Source: JAGQKC01 sp965223675 (GTDB lineage Bacteria; Nitrospirota; Nitrospiria; Nitrospirales; UBA8639). Taken from it: a stretch of 64,000 nucleotides of DNA. Shown here piece by piece: positions 52,470 through 62,326 of this stretch. The notes below the pieces were generated by a model that was not told the DNA's origin, made no database searches, and was given only the letters and a program-made list of their open reading frames with translations. The stretch's first letter is position 1. Every line of letters begins with the position of its first letter. Location: the NCBI GenBank assembly GCA_965223675.1, contig OZ245013.1, forward strand, positions 4,092,001-4,156,000, read 5' to 3'. The position numbers and the translations under genes were made by a program.

Positions 52470-55400
52470 TTACGAACATCCACTGGTTGCACCGCAGTTA
52501 TCACATTTGAGACACATGCCATTTCTCACCATCTTAAACTGTTTACATTCTTGACAGGGGTCCCCTTCATAGCCTTTGAGTTTGGCGACTTGAACCTCGG
52601 TATAGGTCATCGTCTCTCGCTTGACCTCAACTTTATGGGCAATGCTGCCCCCATTGCCTTTTCCATGTTGCCCTCCTCCATTTCGATGTTTACGTCGAGA
52701 TGGAAAGAGATCTGGGCTAATGGAGGTTGAAGCTAAGGCTTTGGGGTCGGCAAACTCTTGATCGTCGTCATCATCAGGGTCATGTCTGACTGAGTCGGCG
52801 CGCAAGTCTTCCGGGGCGACTTGCTCGAGGTCATGACGATCTAAATAGGTAATGGCTAATTCACGGAAAATATAGTCGATGATTGATGTTGACATTTTGA
52901 TGTGATCATTGAGTTTGACAGGACCATTCGGTTCAAATCGGGTAAAGAGAAAGGCTTCGACAAACTCTTCCAGAGGGACGCCATGCTGCAAGCCTAATGA
53001 AATGGCGATGGCAAAGCAGTTCATGAGGCTTCGGAATGCAGCGCCCTCTTTATGCATGTCCAAGAATATTTCACCTAACGTGCCATCTTTATACTCGCCA
53101 GTCCTCAGATAGATCTTGTGGCCGCCAACAGCGGCTTTTTGGGTATACCCACCTCGCCGAGTCGGTAACGGTCTGCGTTTAGCGAGATACCGGACTAAGA
53201 CCTTTGAAGCCGCCTGTTGGGCGGTAGCCATGACTTGGTTTGTCTGTCCCCGAGATTCTTCAGTATCGACCGAAGAACTTAATGGTTGGCTCAACTTTGA
53301 CCCATCTCGATAGAGCGCGACGGCTTTCAACATGGATTGCCAGCCCATTAAATAGGCATCTTTGACGTTTTCTACTGAAGAGTCAGATGGCATATTAATG
53401 GTTTTGCTGATTGCACCACTGATGAATGGTTGGGAACTCGCCATCATACGGATATGAGCCTGGGTTGGAATATATCGCTGTCCAATTCGTCCGCATCGAT
53501 TCGCACAATCGAATACCGGTAAATGTTCGGGCTTCAGATGAGGAGCCCCTTCTACGGTCATGGTGCCACAACAATAATCGGTAGCTGCTAAAATTTCTTC
53601 CTGCGTAAATCCAAGAGTTTTCAACAGATTGAATTGTGGGTCATCAAGGTGATTGTCCGTGAGTTTGAGGGAATCGCGGCAAAAATCCTCACCTAACGTC
53701 CATTTATTGAAAACGAATTGAATGTCGAAGGCTCCATCAAGTGCCGCCTCGATTCTCTCTATGGCTTCCCGATCGAAGCCCTTGGCTTGAAGACTTTCAT
53801 GGTTAATAAAAGGAGAGCCTTGTAGTGTTCGAGTTCCAGTCACATAAGAAATAATGTCCTGAATTTCTGAATGGGTGTACCCTAATGTTTGAAGGGCAGG
53901 GGGGAGACTTTGATTAATGATCTTGAAATAGCCTCCACCAGCCAATTTTTTAAACTTCACGATGGCGAAATCTGGCTCGATGCCCGTAGTGTCGCAGTCC
54001 ATCACCAAGCCAATGGTTCCAGTCGGAGCGATAACAGTGGTTTGTGCATTTCTAAATCCATATTTCTGACCCAGATCGAGTGCACGGTCCCAGGCTTTGC
54101 GAGCGGCTTGGAGAAGGTTTGTGGGACATTCTGCTGTGTCAATGCTATGGGGCAGAATCGAAAGATTCTCAAACTCCTCCTTCGGGGTGTTATACGCAGC
54201 ACGACGATGATTTCTGATCACCCTGAGCATTGATTCCCGATTCCGGGGATAGGCTTTAAATGGCCCGAGTTCTGAGGCCATTTCGCCTGAGGTGGCATAG
54301 GACTCCCCAGTCATGATAGCTGTGATTGCCCCGCAGATGGCTAACGCTTTGGGAGAATCATAGGGGATGCCCAAGCGCATGAGAACTGATCCAAGGTTGG
54401 CATAACCGAGTCCGAGAGTCCGATAGACAAAGCTTTTCTCGGCAATCGCGCGACTTGGAAATCCAGCCATGAGGACGCTGATCTCGAGAACGACCGTCCA
54501 CAGTCTCACAGCATGACAGAAGCCGTCTAAATCAAAGTCTCCCTCCGGCGAGACGAATCGGCCTAAGTTCAACGACGCGAGATTACAGGCCGTATCGTCC
54601 AAAAACATGTATTCGCTGCAAGGATTGGAAGCATTGATCCGTCCATCATGTGGGCAGGTGTGCCATTCGTTAATCGTGGTATCGTATTGAATGCCAGGGT
54701 CGGCGCAGGTCCAAGCCGCCCATGCAATACGATTCCAAAGATCGCGGGCTTTAATTGTTTTGCTTGCCGCGCCATCGGTCCGTCGCGTGAGGTTCCAGTC
54801 TCCGTCTTGATTCATGGCTTCGAAAAAGCCATTGGGGACTCGAATGCTGTTGTTGGAATTTTGTCCGGACACCGTTTGATAAGCTTTGCTATCCCAATTG
54901 GTGTCATACTCATGGAACACAAAGTGAGTAAACCCTTCTTTGGCATAGGCAAACATGCGCTGAATGTAGGGTTCGGGCACCATGGCCTGCCGCGCTGAAT
55001 GAATGGCTTCTTTCAGGGCAGGGTTCATGTGGACATCTGTTTCAACCTGAGACGAGCCATCAGATTTCGTGAGATGGCAGGCAGAGAGAACGGCATTCAA
55101 TCGCTGTGCACAAACTTTGGAACCGGTCACCATCGCGGCGACTTTTTGCTCTTCGATCACTTTCCAGTCGATGAATTCCTCAATGTCAGGGTGATCGAGG
55201 TCCAGGCAGACCATTTTTGCGGCACGTCGAGTCGTTCCTCCCGACTTAATCGCCCCTGCGGCGCGGTCTCCAATTTTCAGGAATGACATGAGCCCCGATG
55301 ATCGGCCACCACCAGAAAGCGGTTCTCGATCTCCGCGTAATTTAGAAAAATTGGTGCCAGTGCCGGAACCATATTTAAAGAGGCGAGCTTCTCGAACCCA

Positions 55401-56006
55401 AAGATCCATGATGCCGCCGTCATTCACCAAATCATCGGAGATGGATTGAATAAAGCACGCATGCACTTGGGGGCGTTCGTAGGCATCCTTGGCTTGTTTC
55501 AAACGTTGTGTATTGGGGTCAACGTAATAATGGCCTTGCGCTGGCCCGGAGAGTCCATAGGCATAGTGCAGGCCTGTGTTAAACCATTGTGGTGAATTGG
55601 GAGCGGCCATTTGTTGAGCGAGCATGAAACAAATTTCGTCATAAAACGTTTGGGCATCTTCTGGAGAGTCAAAGTACTGATGGGTTTCACCCCAGTGTCG
55701 CCAACATCCAGCAAGACGATGGAAGACTTGCCGTGCATCGCGTTCTCCTCCTAATACGGGGTTGCCATCTTCATCATGTATGGGGTCTCCGGTATGAGGA
55801 TTCGTCTGCGGGACACCAGCTTTGCGGAAGTATTTCTGTGCCAAAATGTCCACGGCAAGTTGCGTCCAGTGACTTGGCGCTTGAATATCGTCTTGTTGAA
55901 AAACCATAGATCCATCAGGATTACGAATTTCCGATGAGCGTGTGGAAAACGGGATCGTTTGATAGGGGCTTTCTCCGACGCGAGTGAATCGACGATCAAT
56001 TTTCAC
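52470..56006 (-). CDS. nrdJ: Vitamin B12-dependent ribonucleoside-diphosphate reductase
   Basis: A 1178-residue class II ribonucleotide reductase, which makes deoxyribonucleotides with adenosylcobalamin. The start is a GTG at 56006, with AAGGAG seven bases upstream. N-terminal features include AAPNSPQWFNTGLHYAYG and the GSGTGTNFSKLRG loop. Active-site regions are NPCSEYMFLDDTACNLASLNLG and PTGTIGLVMDCDTTGIEPD. The C-terminus carries a zinc-binding segment GDPCQECKQFKMVRN and GMCLKCDNCGATSGCS with the redox cysteines. Such enzymes work with or without oxygen, suiting a variable-oxygen habitat. I found no cobalamin riboswitch upstream. Confidence 0.97.
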   Translation of the reverse strand: MKIDRRFTRVGESPYQTIPFSTRSSEIRNPDGSMVFQQDDIQAPSHWTQLAVDILAQKYFRKAGVPQTNPHTGDPIHDEDGNPVLGGERDARQVFHRLAGCWRHWGETHQYFDSPEDAQTFYDEICFMLAQQMAAPNSPQWFNTGLHYAYGLSGPAQGHYYVDPNTQRLKQAKDAYERPQVHACFIQSISDDLVNDGGIMDLWVREARLFKYGSGTGTNFSKLRGDREPLSGGGRSSGLMSFLKIGDRAAGAIKSGGTTRRAAKMVCLDLDHPDIEEFIDWKVIEEQKVAAMVTGSKVCAQRLNAVLSACHLTKSDGSSQVETDVHMNPALKEAIHSARQAMVPEPYIQRMFAYAKEGFTHFVFHEYDTNWDSKAYQTVSGQNSNNSIRVPNGFFEAMNQDGDWNLTRRTDGAASKTIKARDLWNRIAWAAWTCADPGIQYDTTINEWHTCPHDGRINASNPCSEYMFLDDTACNLASLNLGRFVSPEGDFDLDGFCHAVRLWTVVLEISVLMAGFPSRAIAEKSFVYRTLGLGYANLGSVLMRLGIPYDSPKALAICGAITAIMTGESYATSGEMASELGPFKAYPRNRESMLRVIRNHRRAAYNTPKEEFENLSILPHSIDTAECPTNLLQAARKAWDRALDLGQKYGFRNAQTTVIAPTGTIGLVMDCDTTGIEPDFAIVKFKKLAGGGYFKIINQSLPPALQTLGYTHSEIQDIISYVTGTRTLQGSPFINHESLQAKGFDREAIERIEAALDGAFDIQFVFNKWTLGEDFCRDSLKLTDNHLDDPQFNLLKTLGFTQEEILAATDYCCGTMTVEGAPHLKPEHLPVFDCANRCGRIGQRYIPTQAHIRMMASSQPFISGAISKTINMPSDSSVENVKDAYLMGWQSMLKAVALYRDGSKLSQPLSSSVDTEESRGQTNQVMATAQQAASKVLVRYLAKRRPLPTRRGGYTQKAAVGGHKIYLRTGEYKDGTLGEIFLDMHKEGAAFRSLMNCFAIAISLGLQHGVPLEEFVEAFLFTRFEPNGPVKLNDHIKMSTSIIDYIFRELAITYLDRHDLEQVAPEDLRADSVRHDPDDDDDQEFADPKALASTSISPDLFPSRRKHRNGGGQHGKGNGGSIAHKVEVKRETMTYTEVQVAKLKGYEGDPCQECKQFKMVRNGMCLKCDNCGATSGCS

Positions 56007-56632
56007 AAGGCTTCTCCTTTCCAATTCACCATGACGTGAGCTTACTTGTCTTTACAACCAACGTCTGAGGAGATAAGACATCGTTCAATATTCCATTGTT
56101 TTCTCGTGACACCCATGTCATTGATACAGAGACACGGGTACTTCCACTCCAATGACTTGCTCGGACTTGGCCTAGGACTCTGTATAAAAGAAGGAATTTG
56201 AAAGCCGTCGGTTGGTATGAATTAATTTAGAAGAACACAACGATACGGCATCAAGAGCAGAAAAAAAAACGGTCAATGAGTTTAGATTAATGATCTTCAT
56301 TATAGGATGTGAGATACGCAATGTATAGCGGTGAGAAGAAAATGTCAACACTAAATATTGTGTTTCTGCTGTGGTTTATGGGGATGGAGGTGAATATCTT
56401 GTGTGTATTGAAAAAGCTCTTTTTTATCGATGATTTGCTTGTGTTCGATCTGTGTTGTCAACAGGGTATCAATACTTACAGTTCGACATCATGATCATTT
56501 TTCGGCAGAATCTGGCCATGAATTTCCTCTTCATTCGAAGACCGACTGATAAACGTTCCGTCAAAAGAGATCTGAATGAAGCTGAGGAGTCATAGTAGAT
56601 ATAAAAGGGTGTTAAAGAGGAGGTAGAAGTCT
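56007..56632. other. Intergenic region between nrdJ and a small membrane protein gene
   Basis: A 626-base divergent gap. A GTCATTG/CAATGAC inverted pair lies near 56117-56155. A 61-codon open frame at 56309-56494 lacks a ribosome site and family likeness. I looked for a B12 box of a cobalamin riboswitch and for an NrdR box on the nrdJ strand and could not support either. Confidence 0.4.
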
Positions 56633-56923
56633 ATGTATGTGTGGAGCAAACGACTCGTTATTGGGTTGGCCTTGGCATTTTGTGTACTCGAGGTCCTCTT
56701 TTTGCTAACGGCAAGTGGTGGAGAAGGGAGCCAATTACAGACGAGAACCACGCGTTGGATGGCTTTAAATTATGTCTTGCTCATCATCTGGGTATGTGTG
56801 TGGATGTATGATCAAACACGAGTCCGAGGAAAAAACTTTTGGGTATGGTTGTTCCCTTTTATTATTGCTCCTGTTCCGACCTTAGTGGCATTTGTCCTGT
56901 TTCTTCAACGAAGGATCAAGTGA
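56633..56923 (+). CDS. Small multi-pass membrane protein
   Basis: A 96-residue protein with a strong ribosome site (GAGGAGG nine bases before the ATG). Three hydrophobic segments are visible at about residues 8-27, 44-58 and 70-91, separated by short charged loops with TRTTRW and DQTRVRGKNFW. It ends in a basic QRRIK tail. No family is recognised. It is transcribed towards the trkH stop, 17 bases away, in convergent orientation. Confidence 0.75.
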   Translation: MYVWSKRLVIGLALAFCVLEVLFLLTASGGEGSQLQTRTTRWMALNYVLLIIWVCVWMYDQTRVRGKNFWVWLFPFIIAPVPTLVAFVLFLQRRIK

Positions 56924-56940
56924 CAGAACATTGAGATGGA

Positions 56941-58335
56941 CTAGCCAATCACGACACGAGATTCAGGGAGACGATAACGAGTGCGTACCGCAGTTTTCAC
57001 TGCAAAGAGTCCGATCATCAACGGTCCAAACCGTCCGAGAAGCATTGAAATGATGATCATGATTTTACCAAAGTCCGTGAAGGAAGCGGAGAAACTGAGA
57101 TTACCCCCGTCCCCAAGCGACATGCCGACGATACCTAATGCGGATGTCACCTCAAACATCAAGGGCAAAAACCGCTGATTTTCAGTAGAGTCAAGGATGA
57201 GCGTGATCGTGGTAATCATCGTGAATGCAATGATCGTCAGGCAGAGTGCGCGAACCGTTAAGTCTCTCGGAATGCGTCGATGAAAAACTTCGACATCGTT
57301 TTTTCGACGAAGGACGGCCCAGATCGTCAGGCCCACGATGGCAACCGTTGTCGTTTTTATCCCTCCCGCCATGCTGCTTGGCGATCCACCGATAGCCATT
57401 AACAATAGCAAGAAATATAAGGTGGCATCCTGCATCTCACTCAATTTAAGCGTGGTAAATCCGGCGGTTCGTGACACTGTGTGGAAATACGAGACCATCA
57501 TTCGTTCTCCAGCATTGAGGGATTGAAATGCGCTTGTGTTTCCCCATTCCAATACCGTAATGCCTACAGTCCCAATAATGATCAGAATGCCCGTCGTAAT
57601 GACCACCAGTTTCGTATGAGTTTGAAAACGAACACGCCGCCCCGTCATATTATCAACCATGTCTTCAAACACAAGAAATCCAATGCTTCCCAAGATGACC
57701 AGCGTGGTGATGATAAGGTTAAGTGATATAGTCGTTTGATAGTTGCCTAAGCTATTGGAGAAAAGCGTGAAACCAGCATTATTAAACGCCGAAATAGCAT
57801 GGAAAAATCCGTAGTACAACGCAGGTCCAACATTCATATTTTGTGCAAAGTGTGTGGTCAGTAGGATGGTGCCGATACCTTCTAGACTGAAGGTAATAAT
57901 GGCGACCATTTTGACGTAGCGAATCGAACCTTCCATGTCGATGGTGCTGAGTGTTTCAGTCAGCATCATCCGGTCTCGCAAGCCGATCCGATGTCCAAGG
58001 ATGAGGAGAATGAGCGTGGCCATGAGGGCGTACCCCAATCCTCCGATTTGAATAAGCAGTAAAATGACGAGTTGTCCAAATGTTGAAAAATCGTGCGGAG
58101 TATCCATAACAATGAGTCCCGTTACGCATACAGCAGACGTCGCCGTGAACATCGCGTCAATGAACCCTAACTCAACGCCAGGATTGGTGGAGAACGGTAG
58201 CAGAAGCAAGAGAGTCCCAATCAAGATGAGGGCGATGGCTGCGAGTACCACGGTTTGACCAGGGAGAAGTCTGAAGGCAAAAAGGCGAGCAAGTATCGAG
58301 CGTCCCAATTCAGTACTTCGCTCAATAGATGTCAT
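56941..58335 (-). CDS. TrkH/KtrB-type potassium transporter subunit
   Basis: A 464-residue polytopic membrane protein from the ATG at 58335. Four selectivity-filter regions of the TrkH/KtrB family can be seen, including TATSAVCVTGLIVMDT, AISAFNNAGFTLFSN, TVSRTAGFTTLKLSE and EVTSALGIVGMSLGDGG. The last contains the typical glycine-rich filter, and GGSPSSMAGGIKTTT lies in the linker. The length is nearer KtrB (about 450) than E. coli TrkH (483). No TrkA or KtrA regulatory subunit is adjacent, so it must be encoded elsewhere. Confidence 0.93.
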   Translation of the reverse strand: MTSIERSTELGRSILARLFAFRLLPGQTVVLAAIALILIGTLLLLLPFSTNPGVELGFIDAMFTATSAVCVTGLIVMDTPHDFSTFGQLVILLLIQIGGLGYALMATLILLILGHRIGLRDRMMLTETLSTIDMEGSIRYVKMVAIITFSLEGIGTILLTTHFAQNMNVGPALYYGFFHAISAFNNAGFTLFSNSLGNYQTTISLNLIITTLVILGSIGFLVFEDMVDNMTGRRVRFQTHTKLVVITTGILIIIGTVGITVLEWGNTSAFQSLNAGERMMVSYFHTVSRTAGFTTLKLSEMQDATLYFLLLLMAIGGSPSSMAGGIKTTTVAIVGLTIWAVLRRKNDVEVFHRRIPRDLTVRALCLTIIAFTMITTITLILDSTENQRFLPLMFEVTSALGIVGMSLGDGGNLSFSASFTDFGKIMIIISMLLGRFGPLMIGLFAVKTAVRTRYRLPESRVVIG

Positions 58336-58606
58336 GGTAGCGTTTCCCAGGTTGTCATGGCGCAAAATTCAAATGGCGGAGAGCGTACAAGCAATCTGTG
58401 CGCTTAGGGAAGCCAGCGGTAGCGAGTATGAGAGCATCGGTGACAATGTCACCGTGGATTGATGAGAAGATGAACGACCAAGGAGACGTAAGAGCCGATT
58501 GACTCATGAGGATATAACGAGGGAATGACTGGCGTCACCTACCTGGATGCCAACGATACTCCAATAGATTGTCTAACGCAAGCAGAAGAATATTCGGATG
58601 ACAGAA

Positions 58607-59014
58607 TTAACAGGGTTGACCATTAAAGAGGCAAGGTTTATAGCGACTCACATCAAATTCGGTATTCTCGGCATAGAGTTTTTCATTTCCATTGACCCCA
58701 TCCTGTTCCGGGTCGTTCCACATTTTGTGGTTCCACCAATAAAATAAAGGATAGGACTCAAAGTAATACACAGGGTTTCCGAATTCGCTGCGTTGGTTGT
58801 GTTGCACTTTTCGCCCCGTCACGTAATCGACCTTCCCGTCGCCATTCAGCGAATAGAGAAACATGACCATACGCGATTCATGATCGTAAATTTCCTCGAG
58901 ACGACTGTCTTCATCCGGTTCTGTCGGAAGTGGTTGATCGGCGACCGCATTGGTAGCGGAAGAATAAAGGAGAAGAAAGACCATAGCAAGAAATGTAGAG
59001 ACGGTAGGTTTCAT
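58607..59014 (-). CDS. Hypothetical secreted protein with an EF-hand-like loop
   Basis: A 135-residue exported protein with a clean signal peptide (LAMVFLLLYSSATNAVA) and a GAGGGAG ribosome site. The mature part contains LYSLNGDGKVDYVTG, a dockerin- or EF-hand-like calcium loop, then aromatic-rich FESYPLFYWWNHKMW and a second acidic DPEQDGVNGNEKL loop. It ends with two cysteines (PCLFNGQPC), a possible disulfide. I do not recognise a family. It may bind calcium in the periplasm. Confidence 0.72.
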   Translation of the reverse strand: MKPTVSTFLAMVFLLLYSSATNAVADQPLPTEPDEDSRLEEIYDHESRMVMFLYSLNGDGKVDYVTGRKVQHNQRSEFGNPVYYFESYPLFYWWNHKMWNDPEQDGVNGNEKLYAENTEFDVSRYKPCLFNGQPC

Positions 59015-59234
59015 AGAGCACTCCCTCTAAGAAATAGCAATAATGCCTAAGGAAGATTTTACCATGCAATCGATACACGTTCAATTAACTGATTTGTCGT
59101 GTTAGGCCACTGTTTTAGTGTCGGTAAGTATGCAGATGACCTTTGATGAGCCTATTAAGGATTCGTGCACAGTGCAATGTCAAGTTATACCATCTTCTTG
59201 TTGTCGCGCGTCTGCTAAACTATAATCTCTTTCT

Positions 59235-60623
59235 ATGAAACTTGATGATCTTCAGCCAAGACGCATTGCGTTTTATACAGTTGGGTGCCGGCTCAATCAG
59301 GCTGAAACCGCGCTCTTGACTGACCGATTTAGCAGCTTAGGATTCGAACGGGTGAATTTTGGAGAAACGACGGATGTCTTAGTTGTCAACACATGTTCAG
59401 TCACAGAAGGAGCAGAAGCGGATTGTCGACGGGTCGTGCGTCAGGTTCTGCGAAAATCTCCCAATGCGTTTATCGCGGTTACGGGATGTTATGCCCAAAC
59501 GGGAGCTCATGCTTTGCAGTCTATTGACGGCATAGATTTAATCCTCGGCACGCAATATAAAATGCAATTGCCCGAATATCTTGCTGCTCTTGCTTCCTAT
59601 GACAAACAAGCAACACCAGATTTGCTGCATACCAAAAAAATTGATCATGAAAACTTCACCCTTGATGGGGCTGGGGACTATTCTACGATTCGCGCCAATC
59701 TTAAAATTCAAGATGGCTGTCAGTTTATGTGTTCATTTTGTCTTATTCCGTTCGCACGCGGTCGAGAGCGAAGTCGTCAGGTAGATGATGCGATACGGGA
59801 AGCTCACGCATTAGCCGATCGAGGACATCGTGAATTAGTCCTCACTGGAGTCAATATTGGGCAGTATCGAGATGCTGATATTAATTTACTCTCGTTGTTA
59901 GAACGTCTAGAGGCAATATCTGGTCTTGATCGCATAAGAATTTCTTCCATCGAACCGACGACCATTCCAGAGCAATTGCTGGACTACATGGCGACCTCAA
60001 CCAAGCTCTGTCGATTTTTACATGTACCGCTTCAAAGCGGTGATGACAGAATTCTCAATGCCATGAATCGTCGATACACAGTTCGAGAATATGTATCATT
60101 CATTGAAAAAGCTGCATGCAGGATTCCCGACCTTTGCATAGGAACCGACGTGATGGTCGGGTTCCCAGGGGAACGTGAGCATGAATTTGCCAACACACGA
60201 ACAGTGGTCAACAATCTTCCCTTTGCATACATGCATGTGTTTAGTTTTTCAAGCCGCCCCGGTACTGCCGCAGCTAAGCATGCTGATCAAGTTTCGCCGA
60301 AGACGATTAAACAAAGAAGTCAGCAATTGGCCAAGCTGTCGCAACAGAAGCGAGTCGCGTTTTACCAACGATTCTTATCACAAAAAATTGACGTATTATT
60401 CGAAACCCAGAATTCGTCGGGTCTGTGGACAGGATTAACCGATCACTACGTGAAAGTTGGTGTTCAATCGTCAGAGAACCTCGGCAATACTATTCGCCAA
60501 GTTCTGATCACGGGTGTAACCAATGGCCTAGCACTTGGTTGTCTCGTCGACGATAATGTAGAACATCCAGACTCTGAACGTGTTCTTTCGTCTGATTTGG
60601 CCATTACCTCTCAGCTAGGATAA
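59235..60623 (+). CDS. mtaB: tRNA t6A37 methylthiotransferase (MtaB)
   Basis: A 462-residue radical-SAM enzyme that converts t6A37 of tRNA-Lys to ms2t6A. The UPF0004 domain begins with FYTVGCRLNQAETALL (first cluster cysteine) followed by VNTCSVTEGAE and AVTGCYAQTG. The radical-SAM cluster is CQFMCSFCLIPFARGRERSR. A TRAM-like C-terminal domain follows near residue 380. The CRLNQ motif distinguishes MtaB from MiaB and RimO. It is adjacent to miaB, so two sulphur-insertion enzymes for tRNA position 37 are paired. Confidence 0.95.
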   Translation: MKLDDLQPRRIAFYTVGCRLNQAETALLTDRFSSLGFERVNFGETTDVLVVNTCSVTEGAEADCRRVVRQVLRKSPNAFIAVTGCYAQTGAHALQSIDGIDLILGTQYKMQLPEYLAALASYDKQATPDLLHTKKIDHENFTLDGAGDYSTIRANLKIQDGCQFMCSFCLIPFARGRERSRQVDDAIREAHALADRGHRELVLTGVNIGQYRDADINLLSLLERLEAISGLDRIRISSIEPTTIPEQLLDYMATSTKLCRFLHVPLQSGDDRILNAMNRRYTVREYVSFIEKAACRIPDLCIGTDVMVGFPGEREHEFANTRTVVNNLPFAYMHVFSFSSRPGTAAAKHADQVSPKTIKQRSQQLAKLSQQKRVAFYQRFLSQKIDVLFETQNSSGLWTGLTDHYVKVGVQSSENLGNTIRQVLITGVTNGLALGCLVDDNVEHPDSERVLSSDLAITSQLG

Positions 60624-60638
60624 TCAGGAAATTTGTAG

Positions 60639-62021
60639 ATGATTCCCCAAGACCTTCTGCAGCCTATTCGGACTCATTCTCAATCGAAGAGGCCTTCGCC
60701 GGGCTCTTGCCAGGTGTATATTGAGACCTTTGGATGTCAAATGAATGAATATGACTCGGAATTAGTTCGGGCGTTGCTTATGAAACAAGGCTTTGAGTTC
60801 ACCAATCACTGTGACGACGCAGATGTTGTTCTCTTAAATACTTGTGCGATTCGTGAAAATGCCCATAATCGGGTGTATGGGCATTTGGGAAACCTCAAGA
60901 ATCTCAAGAAGGAACGTGGACTCGTGATTGGAGTCTTGGGTTGTATGGCGCAGAACCTGAAACAGGAATTGCTCGACAACCAGCCCTTTATCGATGTGTT
61001 GGTTGGGCCTGATGGGTATCGACAATTACCAAGCTTACTGACGAAAGCCATCGAAACCCAAACGCGAGGGTTATCGGTTGATCTCTCGGAGTATGAAACG
61101 TATGAACAAATTTATCCTGAGCGAACAGAGGGAGTGAATGCTTGGATTGCCGTGATGCGCGGATGTGACAATTTTTGTACGTTTTGCGTTGTACCCTATA
61201 CACGGGGGCGAGAACGTTCGAGAGATCCACGGGGGATTCTTGAAGAAGCACAAGGGTTGGCAGAAAAAGGCTACAAGCAAGTGACGCTTTTGGGTCAAAA
61301 TGTTAATTCCTACCATTTTGAAGATTGGGATTTTGCGCGTTTAATTATCGCATTAGCTGAAGTGCCAGGAGTGGAACGGGTTCGATTCATGTCTCCGCAT
61401 CCTAAGGACTTTCCTCCTGCTTTACTCGATGCCGTGGCTCAACATCCAAAAGTATGCTCGCACATTCATTTACCTGTTCAATCTGGTAATGATCGAATTC
61501 TAGAAGCCATGGGGCGTTGCTATACCAGAAGAGAATACCTTCGACTTGTTGAAGAGATTCGGCGGCGTGGGGACATTCCGTTGACCACTGATATTATTTG
61601 CGGGTTCTGTGGCGAGTCGGACGCTGAATATCGAGAAACCTACCGGCTCGTGGAAGAGATAGGGTACCTTTCAGCTTATGTGTTTAAGTATTCAGAACGG
61701 AAAAATACGATCGCGGCCAGAAAACTTCCTGATGATATCCCAGAGTCGGTTAAGATTGAACGAGTCGCAGAGCTCATAGATTTGCAAAAACAGATTTCTC
61801 TCCAGAAGAATCGTGAGATGATCGGTCAAACTGTCGAAGTCTTGATCGAAGGCGATGCGAAAAAGTCCAATCAACAATGGATGGGGCACACCGAACAAAA
61901 CACAACTGTCGTATGGGATAAATCGCTTCGATTATGCATGCCCGGAGAACTTCTGTCGGTGCGAGTTGAGGATGCTTCAGCCTCCACATTGTTTGGTCAA
62001 CCAACTCACCCCCCATCGTAA
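60639..62021 (+). CDS. miaB: tRNA-2-methylthio-N6-dimethylallyladenosine synthase
   Basis: A 460-residue radical-SAM methylthiotransferase that turns i6A37 into ms2i6A in tRNAs reading codons starting with U. The N-terminal domain has YIETFGCQMNEYDSELV, then LLNTCAIRENAHNRVYG and GVLGCMAQNLK with its cluster cysteines. The radical-SAM motif is CDNFCTFCVVPYTRGRERSR. A C-terminal TRAM domain starts near residue 380. It follows mtaB by 15 bases, suggesting co-transcription. Confidence 0.97.
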   Translation: MIPQDLLQPIRTHSQSKRPSPGSCQVYIETFGCQMNEYDSELVRALLMKQGFEFTNHCDDADVVLLNTCAIRENAHNRVYGHLGNLKNLKKERGLVIGVLGCMAQNLKQELLDNQPFIDVLVGPDGYRQLPSLLTKAIETQTRGLSVDLSEYETYEQIYPERTEGVNAWIAVMRGCDNFCTFCVVPYTRGRERSRDPRGILEEAQGLAEKGYKQVTLLGQNVNSYHFEDWDFARLIIALAEVPGVERVRFMSPHPKDFPPALLDAVAQHPKVCSHIHLPVQSGNDRILEAMGRCYTRREYLRLVEEIRRRGDIPLTTDIICGFCGESDAEYRETYRLVEEIGYLSAYVFKYSERKNTIAARKLPDDIPESVKIERVAELIDLQKQISLQKNREMIGQTVEVLIEGDAKKSNQQWMGHTEQNTTVVWDKSLRLCMPGELLSVRVEDASASTLFGQPTHPPS

Positions 62022-62326
62022 GCCGAACTTTTTTTCTTTCCTGTTTTCATCTTTCTACCTACCCTAGTCGTCAGACTACTCAATGTAGTCCTCTTGGACA
62101 CCCTATATCAGAATGTAAGTTTAAAACGGTCTGTGTCAGGGAAATTGGCAGCAAGGTTTCGAAAATTCTATAAAATATACAGAAATGAACAAGAAGGAGG
62201 ATGAAGCGTGTGATAACAGCTCAAGTTGGTGCTGGTTTAACCGATGAGATAGAAGTATCTAAAATGAACTGAGGCGCCTTAATCGCTCTGTTCATAGCCC
62301 CTGACATGTAACGGAAAGCTTTCCCT
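62022..62326. other. Intergenic region with an unusual short reading frame
   Basis: A 305-base gap. A perfect AAGGAGG at 62194-62200 is followed directly by ATG (62201, a 23-codon frame MKRVITAQVGAGLTDEIE ending at 62272). It is also seven bases before GTG-TGA at 62208-62213. Either reading is odd; no RNA family is recognised. A 6-base hairpin lies near 62073-62090. Confidence 0.4.

Noticed and set aside
56020..56300. Possible cobalamin riboswitch or NrdR box upstream of nrdJ
   Set aside because: No B12 box or riboswitch core could be matched; the only NrdR-like palindrome has four-base arms.
56309..56494. 61-codon open frame between nrdJ and the small membrane protein
   Set aside because: No ribosome site and no recognisable domain; hydrophobic stretch could be chance in AT-rich DNA.
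56466..56580. Minus-strand frame ending HGQILPKNDHDVEL, resembling a protein C-terminus
   Set aside because: Closed upstream by a stop within about 36 codons, no start codon or ribosome site, and no family recognised.
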